This document shows positions 63,728 through 64,000 of a stretch of 64,000 bases of DNA, one piece after another (the first letter of the stretch is position 1; each line of letters starts with the position of its first letter). The notes under the pieces are model-generated. The model did no database searches, was not told the DNA's origin, and saw nothing but the letters and a program-made list of their open reading frames with translations. The position numbers and the translations under genes are program-made. The stretch covers positions 23,548-87,547 of the forward strand of contig NZ_NXIF01000002.1 in the NCBI RefSeq assembly GCF_002837275.1, written 5' to 3'. Source of the DNA: Malaciobacter halophilus (GTDB lineage: Bacteria > Campylobacterota > Campylobacteria > Campylobacterales > Arcobacteraceae).

Positions 63728-64000
63728 ATGGCAAAACAAGCCACAGCTAGACACATATTATTAAATACTGAAAAACTAGCAAAAAAGATAAAAAAAGAAT
63801 TAAATAATAACGAAATTAGTTTCGAAAAAGCTGCTAAAAAATTTTCTAAATGCCCTTCAGGAAAAAAAGGTGGTGAACTTGGGATGTTTAAAAAAGGAGA
63901 TATGGTAAAAGAGTTTGATGATATAGTCTTTACTAAAGAATTAAATAAAATACATGGACCTATAAAGACTGAATTTGGATTTCATTTAATACAAATAACT
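63728..64000 (+). CDS. Parvulin-type peptidyl-prolyl isomerase, partial (cut by window end)
   Basis: A frame open to the window edge (91 codons) encodes a parvulin (PpiC) domain: MAKQATARHILL, FEKAAKKFSKCPSGKKGGELG, FGFHLIQIT. No signal peptide, so a small cytoplasmic PpiC-like isomerase (about 92 aa in full) is likely. ATG follows AAGGAG. The last residue or two and stop lie beyond the window. Confidence 0.88.
   Translation, partial: MAKQATARHILLNTEKLAKKIKKELNNNEISFEKAAKKFSKCPSGKKGGELGMFKKGDMVKEFDDIVFTKELNKIHGPIKTEFGFHLIQIT

Noticed and set aside
1..64000. tRNA genes, CRISPR arrays, insertion sequences or prophage
   Set aside because: Scanned for TTCRA arms, regular spaced repeats, transposase motifs and phage genes; none found, and recombinase-like gene is not flanked by mobile-element ends.

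Overview
The window is strongly AT-rich DNA with short intergenic gaps, frequent TTG/GTG starts and gene orders typical of Campylobacterota (rplI-hslV-hslU; ubiX-coaD-tmk; hisS-speA-cysE). Together with the HisKA kinase type (AHQWRQPL), a HugZ-like protein, and genes for ectoine use and Na+-coupled transport, this points to a marine or halophilic member of the Arcobacteraceae. That assignment is an inference from gene content, not from a marker tree. I see no rRNA, tRNA, CRISPR array, insertion sequence or prophage, so this reads as chromosomal backbone with a few accessory inserts.

Layout. 1-6.8 kb (+): fliP, then an efflux operon (TolC-like outer membrane factor, adaptor, and an RND permease encoded as two half-length genes), then a thioredoxin-like protein. 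6.8-15.7 kb (-): a long co-directional block read rplI-hslV-hslU, a small unknown gene, tatD, mltD, rlpA, hisB, kdsC, lptC, lptA, yihA and a short N-acetylglutamate synthase. It combines protein quality control, cell-wall remodelling and LPS export. 15.7-16.9 kb: a serine-recombinase-like protein that has lost its catalytic residues, with a repeated GTTATAC motif in front of it. 16.9-23 kb (+): ubiX, coaD, tmk, hisS, speA, cysE and a TauE/SafE permease, largely overlapping. 23-25.3 kb: a soluble multi-PAS histidine kinase. 25.6-30.6 kb (+): a four-gene cluster that fits ectoine/hydroxyectoine catabolism (M20 deacetylase, DoeD, DoeC, DoeA).

30.6-38.1 kb: a 41-aa membrane peptide, uvrA, a DUF309 protein, a dicarboxylate/amino acid symporter, a small FlaG-like protein, a CNNM/CBS membrane protein with a possible leader peptide, a HugZ-like protein and a periplasmic DsrE protein. 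38.1-42.9 kb: pdxH, glutathione peroxidase and an SRPBCC protein (whose ribosome binding site lies in a hairpin), an ankyrin protein with a Fur-like box, a DTW-domain tRNA enzyme, a membrane protein and a large unknown. 43-45.5 kb (-): the metNIQ methionine importer. 45.6-54.6 kb: an SDR, an OFA-family MFS carrier, a ZIP-like carrier, sstT, a 37-aa peptide, an RlmK-like methyltransferase, greB, two conserved unknown membrane proteins and a SulP carrier. 54.6-64 kb: a flavoprotein disulfide reductase, sodB, a METTL21-like methyltransferase, an RNase H, sfsA, an MscS-like protein, a PQQ sugar dehydrogenase, hrpB, and the start of a parvulin gene cut by the window edge.

Most interesting: the split RND permease; the catalytically dead recombinase with its GTTATAC repeats; tatD, whose metal-binding N-terminus lies upstream of any ATG/GTG/TTG and seems to begin at ATA; the hairpin hiding the SRPBCC Shine-Dalgarno sequence; and several unlisted small peptides.
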